Numbered from the stretch's first letter, positions 8,549-17,136 are shown. The stretch: DNA of 64,000 nucleotides from Granulicella mallensis MP5ACTX8 (GCF_000178955.2 NC_016631.1:4154001-4218000); one strand, 5' to 3'. The notes: generated from the sequence alone by a model not told the origin. Numbers and translations are program-made.

Positions 8549-9310
8549 TCACCTTCTTCGGTTCTTTTGTAGCCATAACGAGCTCTCTGAATACAAATTG
8601 GTAAAGCAAGCATTGGGCATCATCGGAATTCGACCTACGCGTAGATGGAACTTGGGGAGGTACTCAAACACCGTGGTTGGCTTCAAACACGCGAGGTTGA
8701 TTGATAAGCCTGTATTCTTCGTCGCACGCTGCGACGTTATAAAAGTTCGTGTGCCCTGCTGCACCAACTGACCACCGGCTCCATGCAAGTGGCCAAAGAT
8801 GTGATGCCGTACTTGGCGGTCGGCAACTGCTTTCGCCAACGCCATTGATCCGGCGTGCTTCACTTTCCATCCGGGATCGAGGATGCCATGCGGGGGGCCA
8901 TGTGTCACCAAGATGTCCACTGAGGTTGGCATGTTCTGGTAGAGCATCGCGAGTCGGCTTTCATCAGCCATGAAGCGCCAAAGCATGAACGGCGTCGTCC
9001 AAGGTGAGCCGTAGAAAGTAACACCGTCGAGCACTAATGGCTCATCCTCCAGGACATGCACGTTTGGCCCAAACAATTCCCTGGTAGCTCTTGGAAGGGT
9101 CTCGAAACACTCATCATGGTTCCCCGGAACAATGATCGCGTGAGGCGGTCCGTTCGCACTTTCCATCTCCTTTCGAAGCCGAGCCGCAAACGCCGCAGTT
9201 TCCTGCAACGATCCGCTTCCCGTCATGTCGCCTGCATGGATAAAAACATCGCAGTTCGGCATCTCCCAGTTCTGCCGACCATGAGTGTCGCTGATTGCTG
9301 CTACCCGCAC
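8549..9310 (-). CDS. Metallophosphoesterase (calcineurin-like)
   Basis: The dimetal phosphoesterase motifs appear in order: DTHG near the N-terminus, GDMTG, GNHDE, VTHGPPHG and GHLHG, so both metal sites look intact. I chose the GTG at 9310 (253 residues) because it begins directly before the first beta strand (VRVAAISDTHG) and has AGAGG-like bases just upstream; an ATG at 9466 would add 52 residues that do not resemble the family. Proteins of this subfamily hydrolyse phosphodiesters; the substrate cannot be told. It is 93 bases upstream of the GIY-YIG gene on the same strand and inside the island, so it may belong to the defence cluster or be passenger cargo. Confidence 0.8.
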   Translation of the reverse strand: MRVAAISDTHGRQNWEMPNCDVFIHAGDMTGSGSLQETAAFAARLRKEMESANGPPHAIIVPGNHDECFETLPRATRELFGPNVHVLEDEPLVLDGVTFYGSPWTTPFMLWRFMADESRLAMLYQNMPTSVDILVTHGPPHGILDPGWKVKHAGSMALAKAVADRQVRHHIFGHLHGAGGQLVQQGTRTFITSQRATKNTGLSINLACLKPTTVFEYLPKFHLRVGRIPMMPNACFTNLYSESSLWLQKNRRR

Positions 9311-9660
9311 CGTGTGCCTCTGACACCAGCTTAATCCAGTGTTCCGTGGAGCATAGAGTACGACTAGTCCTGATGAACGCCTTTCTCTACAGAAATTCAG
9401 AGGCCCGCGCTCAATAGAATGATTGCTGGCCCAATCAGCGTCCTCCACTAAACAATCGAGGGACAAATGAGAAAGTCACGCCAACCACATAAAGACTCCT
9501 CCGATGGTCATGTACACTTGATCGGGCTTTGAGGGTAGTGAGTGCATACTCGTGGTCGCTACTCTCGGCATAACCATGGTTTTTCACGTATCTATCCAAA
9601 TGTGTATGCTCTTTTGCGGGGTGCACGCAATGTCTACGAGAAAGCAAGGAAAATTTATTT

Positions 9661-9882
9661 TTGGACACACAACTTGATAGGGATCCACTTCTTACGGTGG
9701 ACGATGTTGCTCGAAGGCTCACTGTAAGCAAAGACTGGGTTTGGGATCATTCTTCACGCAAATATCCTCTGTTGCCCGTCATTCGGTTGGGAGACGGTAC
9801 GCTCAGATATCGAGCTAGTCGGATCGAAGAATTCATCAATGAACAAGAACGGCTCACGACATTAAAGCGCAAACGGAAATAA
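9661..9882 (+). CDS. Small helix-turn-helix (excisionase/AlpA-like) DNA-binding protein
   Basis: 73 residues starting from TTG, with AAGGAAAA about ten bases upstream. The sequence LLTVDDVARRLTVSKDWVWDH is a MerR-like winged-helix recognition unit as in recombination-directionality factors and AlpA regulators, followed by RLGDGTLRYRASRIEEFI, the typical wing and C-terminal helix. It lies alone on the plus strand, pointing toward the integrase. About 195 bases before it (9467-9660) and 295 after it (9883-10177) hold nothing I can recognise, although a longer integrase-linked module may once have existed there. Likely a regulator or excision factor of the island. Confidence 0.72.
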   Translation: MDTQLDRDPLLTVDDVARRLTVSKDWVWDHSSRKYPLLPVIRLGDGTLRYRASRIEEFINEQERLTTLKRKRK

Positions 9883-10177
9883 GAGCACGCTGCAGAAATC
9901 CTTATCAGTAGTTGCGATAGCTGTAAGCAGTCTTGCGCAAGGAGATCACTAAATAGTGTCTGCCTTAATGGGCCTGAATTCCTTCATGGATTTCTATGTA
10001 ATGCTGATAGATCACATTCGATGAATGCCACTGTGTGAAGGTGGCACTCAAGAATATCTAGGGGACCTAAGCGCCTTTGCTCAAACCGAGGACTCTTCCA
10101 CCCTATGGAGGAGCAACCCTCTAATCAATAGAGCGGACAAGTAGGCAATAGATGGCTGATCAGTCCCTAAACCGATC
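9883..10177. other. Gap with no recognisable gene inside the island
   Basis: No frame of useful length, RNA gene or strong hairpin was recognised here. The base composition is AT-rich compared with the core chromosome to the right. It may contain the terminator of the small HTH gene and decayed island DNA. Confidence 0.4.
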
Positions 10178-10588
10178 TCAGTCCGGCAACCCGCTAGAGA
10201 AAACTTCTACGGAGAGCTTTCTGATTACCTCTTGAAACATTTCATGGTGCTCTGGTAAAGAAGATCTGGACAACGACCTGAAGTGGTCTTCGTGGTGAGC
10301 CGATCCATGCACTTCTCCAGTCTCGAACGTGGTCTTCCAAAGAATGATTCGTCTGTCCGCAGTTCTGGAACCCAGTCTCGCGCTCTCAAAAATATCGCTG
10401 ATAGGGACATTCTTCGCGATTCCCAGCATGAATTCGTGAGTGGCTGCATCTGCAGTTGTTTCCACATGAAATGCCCTGAATCCATTGTTCAATATTAGAT
10501 TCAAGGCTCCTTCCATATCATCGATTCTTTGTTCCTCCCGTCTAGCGACCTTTTGGGCTTCAATCGTCTCTCTTGCTGCCATTGTCAC
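10178..10588 (-). CDS. Hypothetical protein
   Basis: 136 residues; not recognised. The first 30 residues are charged and helical (EAQKVARREEQRIDDME), followed by a mixed alpha/beta region and a C-terminal stretch rich in His, Ser and Glu. No signal peptide, membrane span or known motif is seen. A GAGGGGG box lies upstream of both the first start (GTG, 10588) and an ATG two codons later. It stands alone between the plus-strand HTH gene and the integrase, with about 115 empty bases on the integrase side. Probably island cargo. Confidence 0.5.
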   Translation of the reverse strand: MTMAARETIEAQKVARREEQRIDDMEGALNLILNNGFRAFHVETTADAATHEFMLGIAKNVPISDIFESARLGSRTADRRIILWKTTFETGEVHGSAHHEDHFRSLSRSSLPEHHEMFQEVIRKLSVEVFSSGLPD

Positions 10589-10703
10589 TGCCCCCTCTAC
10601 TGCATCTGGATAAGATTTGAATCGAACAATGAAGGCATCATGCAGCCGTCTTCCTTTTCGGTCAAATCAATTCATCGTCGCTCCCTGGAAAGCCATATGA
10701 GGC

Positions 10704-11825
10704 TTACCGCGATGACACAAGGATTAGACGAGGTTTGGTATTCCCATGTACGTTTTGAACTGTAGTCGGCTTTTGCTTCGAGAGCTTCTTCCGCTGTTCC
10801 AGTTTCTGCAAGGCATCTTCAATATCAGTGTGTGAAACGATGGCATAGCGTTCGAAGACGCTTCGAGTCTTCCAACCACCGATCTTCATAATCACCCCCT
10901 CAGCAATTCCAGCTCGCCGAAAGTTTCGTGCCGCAGTCCGACGCAGATCGTGAAAGAGCAGTCCTGGGACTCCGGCAGCTATGCGGGCTTTATCCCATGC
11001 ATCGCGGAAATCCCGAACTCTCATCCCATTCGGCCGGGTATAGAGATAATCCTCGGGGGACTTCCCCTCGATACACAGCTCGAACAAATCATGGATTGTT
11101 TGGGTCATGGTGACCTCGCGCCCCTCTTTGTTCTTTGTTGTTCCAGGATGCAAGCGAATGACCCGGTTCTCTAGATCAACCTGATTGACCTTGAGTTTCA
11201 GCAGTTCTCCAATGCGCCATCCATAGGTACACCCGGCCTCCACAAGAGCCTGAAACCACATTTCCGGGCACGACTCTAAGAGCCGTTGGTACTGGGCGTC
11301 CTCCAGAAAGCCCTGTCGAGCATTGCTCTCTGTCAATTTTGGAAAGTGCGGGATGAAGAAGACCCTCGGAGGGGTGGCCTGATGACCGAGATTGAACATC
11401 CTCTTGAGTGCGGCCAACTCGCGGTTGATGGTTCCGTTTGCTGCCCCTGCCTGTTGTCGCATGTCGACGTACTTGTTGAGGAGTACGCTCGTTACTTGAG
11501 AGGCCTTCATCCTTCCAAAGAACGGCTCCAGGTGGAGCCTCCACCGCGTCTCTGCATCATCGAGTGAGGTCCTGCCGTTGATCTTGTAGTCGCGAATGAA
11601 GTCTTCCGCCAGTTCCGAAATTCGAGTCTTCTTCGGAGTGAGCCCGGTAACAGAACCAGTTGTTAGCTCCGCGATCCGAAGCTTCAACTTCTCCAAGGCC
11701 TCCTTTCGGTTAGAGCTCTCCGCGGATTCCCGTCGTTTGACTCCATTCTGGTAATACTGAAGCCACCAAACCGAACTTCCCTTGGGCAGAAAGATTCGCC
11801 CCGTTCCACGTTGGCGTCGGATCAT
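10704..11825 (-). CDS. Tyrosine-type site-specific integrase
   Basis: 373 residues. N-terminal SAM-like core-binding region (about 65-165), then the catalytic domain: Arg in WRIGELLKL, the HDLRR box, Trp in GGWKTR, and the nucleophilic Tyr in FERYAIV. The N-terminal beta-rich arm-binding part includes a WWLQYY segment. Such integrases catalyse insertion of islands and prophages at tRNA genes. The start codon overlaps the stop of the upstream HTH gene by 4 bases, so excisionase-like factor and integrase are made together. The tRNA-Leu 3' end lies some 700 bases away, which fits integration at that tRNA. All catalytic residues are present, so it is probably functional. Confidence 0.93.
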   Translation of the reverse strand: MIRRQRGTGRIFLPKGSSVWWLQYYQNGVKRRESAESSNRKEALEKLKLRIAELTTGSVTGLTPKKTRISELAEDFIRDYKINGRTSLDDAETRWRLHLEPFFGRMKASQVTSVLLNKYVDMRQQAGAANGTINRELAALKRMFNLGHQATPPRVFFIPHFPKLTESNARQGFLEDAQYQRLLESCPEMWFQALVEAGCTYGWRIGELLKLKVNQVDLENRVIRLHPGTTKNKEGREVTMTQTIHDLFELCIEGKSPEDYLYTRPNGMRVRDFRDAWDKARIAAGVPGLLFHDLRRTAARNFRRAGIAEGVIMKIGGWKTRSVFERYAIVSHTDIEDALQKLEQRKKLSKQKPTTVQNVHGNTKPRLILVSSR

Positions 11826-12100
11826 TTGCCCCTCCTCTGTTGAGGTGAGGCCTCGCGCGCGGCCGTTAGTACGGGATTCGGTTCCCAGTGGTAGGCGTCA
11901 CTGATGTTGCGCTTATTGCCTTCGATGTAGGCGTCCAAGTCGCGGACGTCGACGAGAAACGGGCCGCCGCGCTGGTCCTGAACGAACGGGATGATCTCGG
12001 TCTGGATGAGGCGTCTCAGCTTCCATTCACTCATCGATAGATAGGCAGCGGCTTGCTTGGTGCGCAAGAGCCGTCTGGTCACCATGGGGATAACGGTCAT
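11822..12100 (-). CDS. Helix-turn-helix excisionase-like protein
   Basis: I place the start at the ATG at 12100 (92 residues), which has GAGAGGA about nine bases upstream; a longer in-frame extension to 12484 reads as low-complexity non-coding sequence. The core LLRTKQAAAYLSMSEWKLRRLIQTEIIPFV is a MerR-like/excisionase HTH, followed by GGPFLVDVRDLDAYI, the wing and last helix. The family (HTH_17) binds DNA as recombination directionality factors or island regulators. It is coupled to the integrase by a 4-base overlap, so a role in excision or in controlling integrase is the natural reading. Confidence 0.8.
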   Translation of the reverse strand: MTVIPMVTRRLLRTKQAAAYLSMSEWKLRRLIQTEIIPFVQDQRGGPFLVDVRDLDAYIEGNKRNISDAYHWEPNPVLTAAREASPQQRRGK

Positions 12101-12532
12101 AGCGGGGTCCTCTCGCATGCAGGCAGTTCCGCACCCACATGTCAGCCTCGACCAACGAGCCGGTCGAGTGGGGATCATGGGGCTGTTCTGGATTTCGGTC
12201 AAATGGCTGGGGTAGGGCTCCTGCCTTTCGGGCGAAGGGGCGCGCAGGGCCACTCCGCGCGAGCTAGAAGAGAGCCACGTTCCGCCGGGATCTGGGCAGT
12301 CGGCAACTCGTCCACTCAGAAGAAGCTGAGCTGCTGAGTTTGCAAGGACCTCAGTTGGCTCTTCTTCTCTCAATGAAAACGAGGACGGAGATGATGATTT
12401 TTCTTTGGAGGGAAGAGGGGCGAACGATCTGCGCTTCGGCTGGTCGTTCGATTTAGTTCGGAAGTTTGGACAAAGAATGGACAAAGTCGGCTCCAGGCTT
12501 GGAACCGACGATGATGTAAGTTGTTGTATTTA
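12101..12532. other. Island end between HTH gene and tRNA-Leu (presumed attachment region)
   Basis: No credible gene here. The stretch lies between the excisionase-like gene and the 3' end of tRNA-Leu, so it should hold the promoter of the xis-int pair, integrase arm sites and the crossover point at the tRNA 3' end. The partner copy of the tRNA end was not found in the rest of the island and is expected to the left of the window. Confidence 0.5.
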
Positions 12533-12619
12533 TGGTGCCGGGAGGGGGGGTCGAACCCCCACGAGGTTGCCCTCGGCGGATTTTGAGTCCGCTGCGTCTG
12601 CCAGTTCCGCCATCCCGGC
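12533..12619 (-). tRNA. tRNA-Leu(CAA)
   Basis: Reads GCCGGGATGGCGGAACTGGC at the 5' end, with a seven-base anticodon loop CTCAAAA closed by GCGGA/TCCGC (anticodon CAA, codon UUG), a long variable arm as expected for Leu, a GGTTCGAC T-loop and an encoded CCA. Its 3' end faces the integrase and island, the usual arrangement for tRNA-targeted integration. Confidence 0.95.
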
Positions 12620-12672
12620 GCTCTTTTATTTTAGCGCATAATTTATCGGCACTACCGCACACCAACGTTGCT

Positions 12673-13710
12673 CTACTGCACCTTACCTGCCGGTCGCAGA
12701 GCGATCAGCTCCATCGCGCAGGCCGAAGCGTTACGGGCAGAGAGGCGCAGGTTATCCGCCGCCATCCATAGCCAGAATCCGTTCGTGGCATGAGACTCCG
12801 CGCGGACGCTAACCAGCATCTGGGACTGCTCGATCACACTCATATTGCTTGGTCCCGGATCGTCCGCCGCCACCACGCTGACCATTCCGCCCTGCAGCAC
12901 GCGTGCTATGTCTTCCTGTTTCAGCTCCTCGCCAAACGTCGCAAAGATCGAGGCCGTATAGCCGTTGAACACCGGAGCCTGCAGCAACTGCAGCGCCAGC
13001 GCCTGCGAGGCCCCTGCACCCGCGATAGCGCCAAAGTGCCGTCGTACCTGCGCGGTCAACGTGCTGAGGTCCAGCTTCGCGGCTCCGCCCAGTGTCGCGT
13101 TCAGGTTGAAGGCCACCTGAGCGTCGTACACATCCTTCGGCAGCGATTGGAACGACAGCGTCCCCACCGTCTGCTGGTGAAGCTCTTCGAGCCCTTCTCT
13201 GCCCTGTTGCGAAGCCGGTTCCAGAACCGTTGCCGCAAGACGCGCCGTCTTCCACTGAGCCCGCAGCCGAGCCGTTATCGTCGCCAGCATCACCGCAGCG
13301 GGATGCGCTGGAACGACGACCTTCGTCGTCAGATCGGGAGCGGGCGTCGTCCCTGCTTCAACCGTTTCGATCCACGGACACCGCACCAGCGTGCCCTTTT
13401 CGCCCTCGAGCGCGAAGCTCAGATCGATCACACTGGCTCCGGCGGTCAAGGCGTCCTTCCAGTGCTTGCGCGTCGTCGCGGCATCACCGGCAAAGAACAC
13501 TACATCAATTCCAACAAAGGAAACAGGGCCAATCTCCTGGATCACCATGGGCTCATCGCCCGCGGCCGTCACCTGTCCGCTGATATCGCCTGTGTCGAAC
13601 AACGCGAGATCCCACGCAGCGGACAAAGACGAGTTCAGTTCGTCCGCGAGCTCTTTCCCCAGGATGCTGGACGCTCCAACGATCGCCGCACGTACTACTC
13701 TTGCTGCCAC
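12673..13710 (-). CDS. Asd/ArgC (USG-1-like) dimerisation-domain protein, catalytic Cys absent
   Basis: 345 residues from the GTG at 13710, which has AAGGGAGAG upstream; the longer frame to 13830 has no support. The N-terminus is a Rossmann fold (RAAIVGASSILGKELADEL), the middle has IDLSFALEG as in aspartate-semialdehyde dehydrogenase, and the C-terminal dimerisation domain is recognisable. Where Asd has the active-site NPNCST, this protein reads HPAAVM, so the catalytic cysteine is replaced by Ala. The later substrate-binding Arg and His (RVPV...GH) read QAPV...GY. It therefore resembles the USG-1 class of inactive Asd paralogues. It is the last gene of the run that includes pssA and psd (43-base gap). 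Function unknown; it is unlikely to make lysine/threonine precursors. Confidence 0.78.
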   Translation of the reverse strand: MAARVVRAAIVGASSILGKELADELNSSLSAAWDLALFDTGDISGQVTAAGDEPMVIQEIGPVSFVGIDVVFFAGDAATTRKHWKDALTAGASVIDLSFALEGEKGTLVRCPWIETVEAGTTPAPDLTTKVVVPAHPAAVMLATITARLRAQWKTARLAATVLEPASQQGREGLEELHQQTVGTLSFQSLPKDVYDAQVAFNLNATLGGAAKLDLSTLTAQVRRHFGAIAGAGASQALALQLLQAPVFNGYTASIFATFGEELKQEDIARVLQGGMVSVVAADDPGPSNMSVIEQSQMLVSVRAESHATNGFWLWMAADNLRLSARNASACAMELIALRPAGKVQ

Positions 13711-13753
13711 GCTATCTCTCCCTTTGGCGACATCGCCATTCCAATACGTGCCG

Positions 13754-14584
13754 CTAGCTTGCTGTGCTGCGGCGTCCCCACGAGTACGCCAGCCGAGCCA
13801 ACACTCCCGACAGCAAATAGGCCATCGCAATCGCGATCAAGGCATACTCGGAGAACCAGATCACGAGCGCCAGTACAACGACGATCAACAGAACGCCGCG
13901 CACAGGCTGTCGCTCGGCGAAGTTGAGTTCCTTGCCGCTCCAGAACCGCCAACTGCTCACCATCAGGAACCCGGTAAACGCCAGCAGCGCGAGCCAAACC
14001 CCGGAGAGCCACAACTCATGGATCGGTGAACCCAACTCAAAGTGAACGACCGCCGCAATCACACCGGCTCCAGCCGGAATCGGCATGCCCACAAAGTACT
14101 TCCTGCCCGGCCTGCCAGGGTTGCGCGGCTGGGGATTGACGCTGATGTTGAACCTCGCCAACCGGCATGCGCCGCAGATGAGGAACAGGAAGCAGATCAC
14201 GATTCCCAAGCCTCGCAGCCGCTCCTGCACCTCTGGATATGCCGAGGGCAACACAGCGTGCACTCCCCACAGATAGGCCAGCAGGCTCGGAGCCACACCG
14301 AAGGTAATCACGTCGGCCAGCGAATCGAACTCCTTGCCAAAATCGCTGGAGGTATTCGTCATGCGGGCGACGCGTCCGTCGAGCCCGTCGAACATCACCG
14401 CAAAACCAATCGCCAACGCGGCATGGTCAAAGGCCCGGGGATCGCCAGCGGCCCCGCGAATGCTCTCCGTCAGCGCGTAGTAGCCCGCTGCAATATTGCC
14501 CGCCGTGAAAAGAGACGGCAGCACATACATGCCGCGACGCTGCGGCGTGTGTTTTTGCACCGTGCCCAACTCCGGCATAGCCAT
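13754..14584 (-). CDS. pssA: CDP-diacylglycerol-serine O-phosphatidyltransferase
   Basis: 276 residues, integral membrane. The CDP-alcohol phosphatidyltransferase signature is present: DGLDGRVARMTNTSSDFGKE followed by FDSLAD, giving the four metal-binding aspartates. About seven hydrophobic segments follow. It joins serine to CDP-diacylglycerol to form phosphatidylserine at the inner membrane. Its ATG overlaps the stop of psd by one base (TAATG), so the two consecutive enzymes of phosphatidylethanolamine synthesis are translated together, supporting phosphatidylserine rather than another alcohol as product. Confidence 0.93.
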   Translation of the reverse strand: MAMPELGTVQKHTPQRRGMYVLPSLFTAGNIAAGYYALTESIRGAAGDPRAFDHAALAIGFAVMFDGLDGRVARMTNTSSDFGKEFDSLADVITFGVAPSLLAYLWGVHAVLPSAYPEVQERLRGLGIVICFLFLICGACRLARFNISVNPQPRNPGRPGRKYFVGMPIPAGAGVIAAVVHFELGSPIHELWLSGVWLALLAFTGFLMVSSWRFWSGKELNFAERQPVRGVLLIVVVLALVIWFSEYALIAIAMAYLLSGVLARLAYSWGRRSTAS

Positions 14585-15210
14585 TAGGCTGTCTCACCCG
14601 GCATGGCGGCCAGAATGGAGCTACCACCCTTGACGCGATCCCCCACCTTGACGGCCAGTTTGGCCTCAGGGGGAAGCAGCACATCCACACGCGAACCGAA
14701 CTTGATCAATCCCATGCGTTGTCCTCTTTCCACGCGGTCACCCACCTTCAGGTTGCAAACGATACGCCGCGCCAGCAGGCCGGCGATCTGTTTGAAGCTG
14801 ACGGAGTACTGTCCCGTATTGATGGTGATCAGAGTCTGCTCGTTATGAATAGAAGACTCCGGACGCATCGCATTCAGAAACTGCCCTTCGCGAAACTCTA
14901 CCAGCTCCACCGTGCCACCCACCGGCACGCGGTTGACGTGAACGTCAAAAACATTGAGGAAGATCGTCACCCGCAGGCGACCACCGGCAGTGGTTTCGAT
15001 CCACTCCGCCTCTTCCACCTTGCCGTCGGCTGGCGAAACGATCAGCCCAGGCCCCGCAGGCACCGTGCGCGACGGATCGCGAAAGAACCAGACGAAGAAC
15101 ATCGCCAACAGCACAGGGATGACCGTCAGGCCACCAGACAGCGTGAAGTGCCAGACAATCGCCGCCACCACCGCCAAAGCGAGTCCGTAAAAAATTCCGT
15201 CGCGAACCAT
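14584..15210 (-). CDS. psd: Phosphatidylserine decarboxylase proenzyme, short form
   Basis: 208 residues, the short class (about 200-220) seen in many non-enteric bacteria and archaea. Two N-terminal membrane segments (about 7-45) are followed by FFRDP, SPADGKV, FLNVFDVHVNR and near the C-terminus KFGSRVD, the Gly-Ser processing site whose Ser becomes the pyruvoyl group. It converts phosphatidylserine to phosphatidylethanolamine. It lies 9 bases after rimI and overlaps pssA by one base. Confidence 0.93.
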   Translation of the reverse strand: MVRDGIFYGLALAVVAAIVWHFTLSGGLTVIPVLLAMFFVWFFRDPSRTVPAGPGLIVSPADGKVEEAEWIETTAGGRLRVTIFLNVFDVHVNRVPVGGTVELVEFREGQFLNAMRPESSIHNEQTLITINTGQYSVSFKQIAGLLARRIVCNLKVGDRVERGQRMGLIKFGSRVDVLLPPEAKLAVKVGDRVKGGSSILAAMPGETA

Positions 15211-15219
15211 AGTCCCCGA

Positions 15220-15714
15220 TTATAAATCCGCTGCCGCTGAAAGACTTACAGACATTAACACCGCATCGTCGGAGGGGTCGGAATAATAACCACGACGCAG
15301 CCCGGTCTCCTGAAACCCCAGGCGACCGTACAAAGCACGCGCCACCGCATTCGCCGACCGCACTTCGAGCAGAATCTGCCGCGCACCTGCTTCGCGGGCC
15401 CAGGCCATCACCGACTCGGACAGGGCCCTGCCCACTCCAAGCCTGCGCCGCTGCGGATCAACAGCAATGCTTTCCAACTCGGCTTGATCGGCAACGACGG
15501 TTGCGACCGCAAATCCTGCAAGCTGGCCATGATCGACCGCGACAAACAGCGCTCGCTGCAGCGTTGACCCTGCTGGCTCCTGCAAAAGGATGTCGCGATA
15601 AACCGATGCATCCCAATGCGGGGCCTCTGGCACAGAGCGCTCAAGACGCAGCACTTCGGCGAGGTCATCAGTCGTTGCGCGACGAATTTCGAGTGATTTC
15701 GAGGGTAGATCCAT
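15220..15714 (-). CDS. rimI: Ribosomal-protein-alanine N-acetyltransferase family (RimI-like GNAT)
   Basis: 164 residues. GNAT fold with strand 4 AELESIAVDP, the acetyl-CoA loop QRRRLGVGRAL, and the late SANAVARALYGRLGF motif typical of RimI. RimI acetylates the N-terminus of ribosomal protein S18. The link to tsaB, its usual neighbour, supports the name, although a dispersed repeat (15737-15860) now separates the two. GNAT membership is sure; exact substrate less so. Confidence 0.85.
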   Translation of the reverse strand: MDLPSKSLEIRRATTDDLAEVLRLERSVPEAPHWDASVYRDILLQEPAGSTLQRALFVAVDHGQLAGFAVATVVADQAELESIAVDPQRRRLGVGRALSESVMAWAREAGARQILLEVRSANAVARALYGRLGFQETGLRRGYYSDPSDDAVLMSVSLSAAADL

Positions 15715-15736
15715 AGTGTCTCAGTAGAGGTAGTGG

Positions 15737-15860
15737 CTGTTGCTTTTCTTTCTGTCATCCCCGCAGGGGATCTGCTGGTTAAGGATTTATGTGCGAGCAT
15801 AATGCATCCCCGTACAAGCAGCAGATTCCCTACGGGAATGACAGAAAGAAAGGCAACAGC
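15737..15860. repeat. Dispersed palindromic repeat (TTGTCATTCC family)
   Basis: Arms GCTGTTGCTTTTCTTTCTGT and its near-perfect reverse complement (ACAGAAAGAAAGGCAACAGC) flank an inner pair TCATCCCCGCAGGGGATCTGC / GCAGATTCCCTACGGGAATGA. The element fills the gap between tsaB and rimI and could fold as a long hairpin in the mRNA. The same cores recur at five other places in the window. Confidence 0.85.
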
Positions 15861-15878
15861 GTTGAAATCAAGTCGAAA

Positions 15879-16532
15879 TTAAACAGGTCCAGCCTTGGCC
15901 AGAGCCCCAGGCACCTTCGCATAGATATCGAGCTCTCCGCGAACATAGTTCGCATCCGTCGTCGCGACATCACTGCCGCCCTCCTGCAAGACTCGGAGCA
16001 TAACCGGCAGGGCCTGTCCAACACTCAGAAGATGAAGCTCAGGGCTTAGGCTTGCGAGAACCTCAACCAACTTCGGCTCGGCGATCACGACACGATTGCC
16101 CTCCGCCCGGGCCAGCAGGTCCTCACGCCTGCAAAGTGCATCCTGGGCCTTCTCGCTCTGCCGCACGAAACGGACATAGTATTCGCCGCGTCCAGCATCG
16201 AGCACGACACAGCCCTCTTCAAGCGCTGTGGCCTCCACCAGTACAGCCAATCGCGATACCGCCGCCAACGGCAGATTGGCGGCCTCGCATAATCCCTTCG
16301 CCGCAGCGAGTCCTACCCGCACGCCGGTAAACGACCCCGGCCCAGCGACGACTCCAATGCCATCAAGACCGGCCAAAGTCCATCCCTTTTCTTTCAGGAG
16401 ACGCGACACAGCGGGCAACAGAGCAGACGACGATCCGCGCTCCGGCAATGTCTCGCTGGCGGCAATCGTCTCGCCCTCACTCACCGCGACACCACCCACA
16501 TCGCCGCAGGTATCGATCAACAGCAGTCTCAC
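15879..16532 (-). CDS. tsaB: tRNA t6A synthesis protein TsaB
   Basis: 217 residues. The ASKHA-type N-terminus LLLIDTCGDVGGVAV, then SSALLPAVSRLL and the diagnostic GVVAGPGSFTGVRVGLAAAKGL are those of TsaB (YeaZ). TsaB is the non-catalytic partner of TsaD in threonylcarbamoylation of A37 in ANN-decoding tRNAs. It overlaps DUF488 upstream by 4 bases and is followed by a repeat and then rimI, a common tsaB-rimI pairing. Confidence 0.93.
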   Translation of the reverse strand: MRLLLIDTCGDVGGVAVSEGETIAASETLPERGSSSALLPAVSRLLKEKGWTLAGLDGIGVVAGPGSFTGVRVGLAAAKGLCEAANLPLAAVSRLAVLVEATALEEGCVVLDAGRGEYYVRFVRQSEKAQDALCRREDLLARAEGNRVVIAEPKLVEVLASLSPELHLLSVGQALPVMLRVLQEGGSDVATTDANYVRGELDIYAKVPGALAKAGPV

Positions 16533-17098
16533 AGATCCTCCACATTGCTATCCGCTCCGAGCATACCGCTAAACAGCTCGCCGTTCTCAGCGGGATACCA
16601 GACACGTTCGCCCTCCACCTGAGCAAAACGAGTGAGTTCGTGCGGCTTGCGTGAGCTCACGCCCTCGGGCGTTACGAAGATATGCTCAGCAACAACACCA
16701 CGAGCAAGCATCGCGTCCGCAATCAGTGAGCGATGGCATTGCCACGGAACGGCCTCCGCACACATCACGGCCAGCGGCTTATCCTGCGCGAGCAGCCAGT
16801 CGATCTCGCGCCGGAACTCGGCAGTCTGCATGTGGTCCGCATAGCCGCGAAAGCTGTTCACGCGCCAGCCCGTATTGATGCTGTCTTTACGTGCCTCCCG
16901 CCATCCACCCAGGCCCTTGCGCCACACCGGTTCAATCCCGGCCTCGCGCAACGACGCAAACAGCGCCTCCTGCCCGAACTGCGGATGCCTCCGCGATCCA
17001 GGACGGCTCCGCACATCGACCAGCAGTTCAACACCGCTATCCCGAAGCGCTCGCAGGAACGCTTCGATGCTCAGCGTGGAATGGCCAATTGTCATCAT
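16529..17098 (-). CDS. DUF488 family protein
   Basis: 189 residues. Starts with TIGHSTLSIEAFLRAL, then LLVDVRSRPGSRRHPQF and the later AVMCAEAVPWQCHRSLIAD, all signatures of DUF488. The pair of conserved Cys residues (CAE, QCHR) is kept. Biochemical function of the family is unknown. It heads the operon with tsaB (4-base overlap). Confidence 0.9.
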   Translation of the reverse strand: MMTIGHSTLSIEAFLRALRDSGVELLVDVRSRPGSRRHPQFGQEALFASLREAGIEPVWRKGLGGWREARKDSINTGWRVNSFRGYADHMQTAEFRREIDWLLAQDKPLAVMCAEAVPWQCHRSLIADAMLARGVVAEHIFVTPEGVSSRKPHELTRFAQVEGERVWYPAENGELFSGMLGADSNVEDL

Positions 17099-17136
17099 GC
17101 AGAGCTCTCCTTCAAAAGCAGAAGGCGATCTACAAC

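Noticed and set aside
12101..12484. Upstream extension of the excisionase-like frame to 220 codons
   Set aside because: The extra 128 residues are Ser/Pro/Arg-rich low complexity, and a good ribosome-binding site marks the internal ATG at 12100.
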